Source of the DNA: Nematopogon swammerdamellus
Taxonomy: Eukaryota > Arthropoda > Insecta > Lepidoptera > Adelidae
Length of the DNA stretch: 64,000 bases
NCBI GenBank assembly: GCA_946902875.1
Contig: OX336355.1
Location: 19,129,347-19,193,346 of the forward strand
Reading direction: 5' to 3'
Both the position numbers and the translations under genes were made by a program. Positions 63,530-64,000 of this stretch are shown here, one piece after another. Numbering within the stretch: position 1 is the stretch's first letter; each line of letters starts with the position of its first letter. The notes beneath the pieces are model-generated. The model did no database searches, had not been told where the DNA came from, and saw nothing but the letters and a program-made list of their open reading frames with translations.

Positions 63530-63690
63530 AGGTGGGGCGGCGCGGGCTACCGCAAGGCTCACCTCTGTCACCTCTCTTGTCTATTCCATACGTTTCTTAA
63601 GGCCTTTATCTCTGCAATTAATTCTCGTAATTCTCCTACGAACGTAACTCTCCCAGACAGCGAGAGAATTTTCATGAAATGAGTTATAAA
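63530..63690 (+). mobile_element. LINE reverse transcriptase fragment (GLPQGSPLSPLL motif)
   Basis: The plus frame at 63544-63579 encodes GLPQGSPLSPLL, the conserved RT motif 4 of R1/Jockey-type non-LTR retrotransposons. It is followed by a frame change, after which HTFLKAFISAI could be the next block. Upstream is the CCG repeat and the TIR element, not RT sequence, so only a small internal piece is present. The YADD box is not seen. Confidence 0.6.
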
Positions 63691-63770
63691 TTATACTATT
63701 TCTATTTTCGTGTTCGCGGTGCACCTGCAGTTTATTCAGCTTTTTACTTAGCGAAAATGGTACCCCCTAA

Positions 63771-64000
63771 TACAGGGTGTTTCAGGATAGGCTTGAGAAA
63801 CTTCAGGAATAGAAAGTACTCATTATTAGAAGAAAAAAATCCTTATCACTCGTCAAAATCCTTATCATCGAAATTCAAAATCTTTATCATCGAAATTCCG
63901 TTTTTTTTTTTCATACAAAATTGTAAATTGTACTAAAAACTCGATGGACAGTGAGATTTGGCAACAGTGCTGTCTAGGTCTAGGGAGTGAGTGCCTTGGA
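63771..64000. other. Possible TIR-element start at the window edge
   Basis: TACAGGGTGTTTCAGGATAG resembles the end of the element at 62860. Following sequence has two AAAATC(C/T)TTATCATCG repeats near 63856-63895. It continues past the window, so its right end cannot be judged. Confidence 0.35.

Overview
This is a 64 kb piece of eukaryotic, almost certainly insect DNA, most probably from a moth or butterfly. The sequence is AT-rich with short GC-rich islands. It carries a BEL/Pao LTR retrotransposon, many 5'-truncated Jockey-like and RTE-like LINE 3' ends, a 5S-rRNA-derived SINE family, a tRNA-derived SINE family, a maT-type mariner and several short dispersed motifs that I know from lepidopteran genomes. 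The lepidopteran assignment rests on remembered repeat families, not on a database search. I found no complete host gene. The only host-like coding pieces are two copies of an 80-nt first exon that could start a THAP zinc-finger protein.

Layout. 0-4.5 kb: a 100-bp tandem array, GCTA/GCATTTAG palindromic sequence, the first THAP-exon repeat (minus strand) and a LINE 3' end. 4.5-11.2 kb: a minus-strand BEL/Pao element with a 5-bp target-site duplication, two LTRs that I read as identical apart from one 298-bp indel, and a 1529-codon gag-protease reading frame. About 430 of those codons are a 48-bp minisatellite. Reverse transcriptase, RNase H and most of integrase are missing, and only an out-of-frame C-terminal pol remnant is left. 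11-36 kb: mostly unannotatable sequence with an RTE fragment, a 380-bp hairpin, a 5S SINE with a tandem-repeat tail, LINE tails and a small MITE. 36-37.4 kb: a dead mariner with 27-bp TIRs. 39.7-40.4 kb: a heptamer array holding a small hAT-like MITE. 41.2-44.4 kb: a large foldback element with arms of about 1.3 kb, each carrying a differently broken copy of the same ORF. 45-50 kb: SINE-rich sequence. 50.2-50.8 kb: the second THAP-exon repeat, inverted relative to the first. 51-64 kb: nested LINE/SINE sequence, three 179-183-bp tandem units, a TIR element with internal 80-bp repeats and a LINE RT fragment at the right end.

The genes here do not form a pathway. The window is best read as a transposon-rich intergenic or intronic region. 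The BEL/Pao element is the most informative object: it looks recently inserted, yet it lacks the enzymes needed for its own mobility, so if it moved in this form it would have depended on a relative. The large foldback and the inverted THAP pair are the other structures not explained by simple decay.
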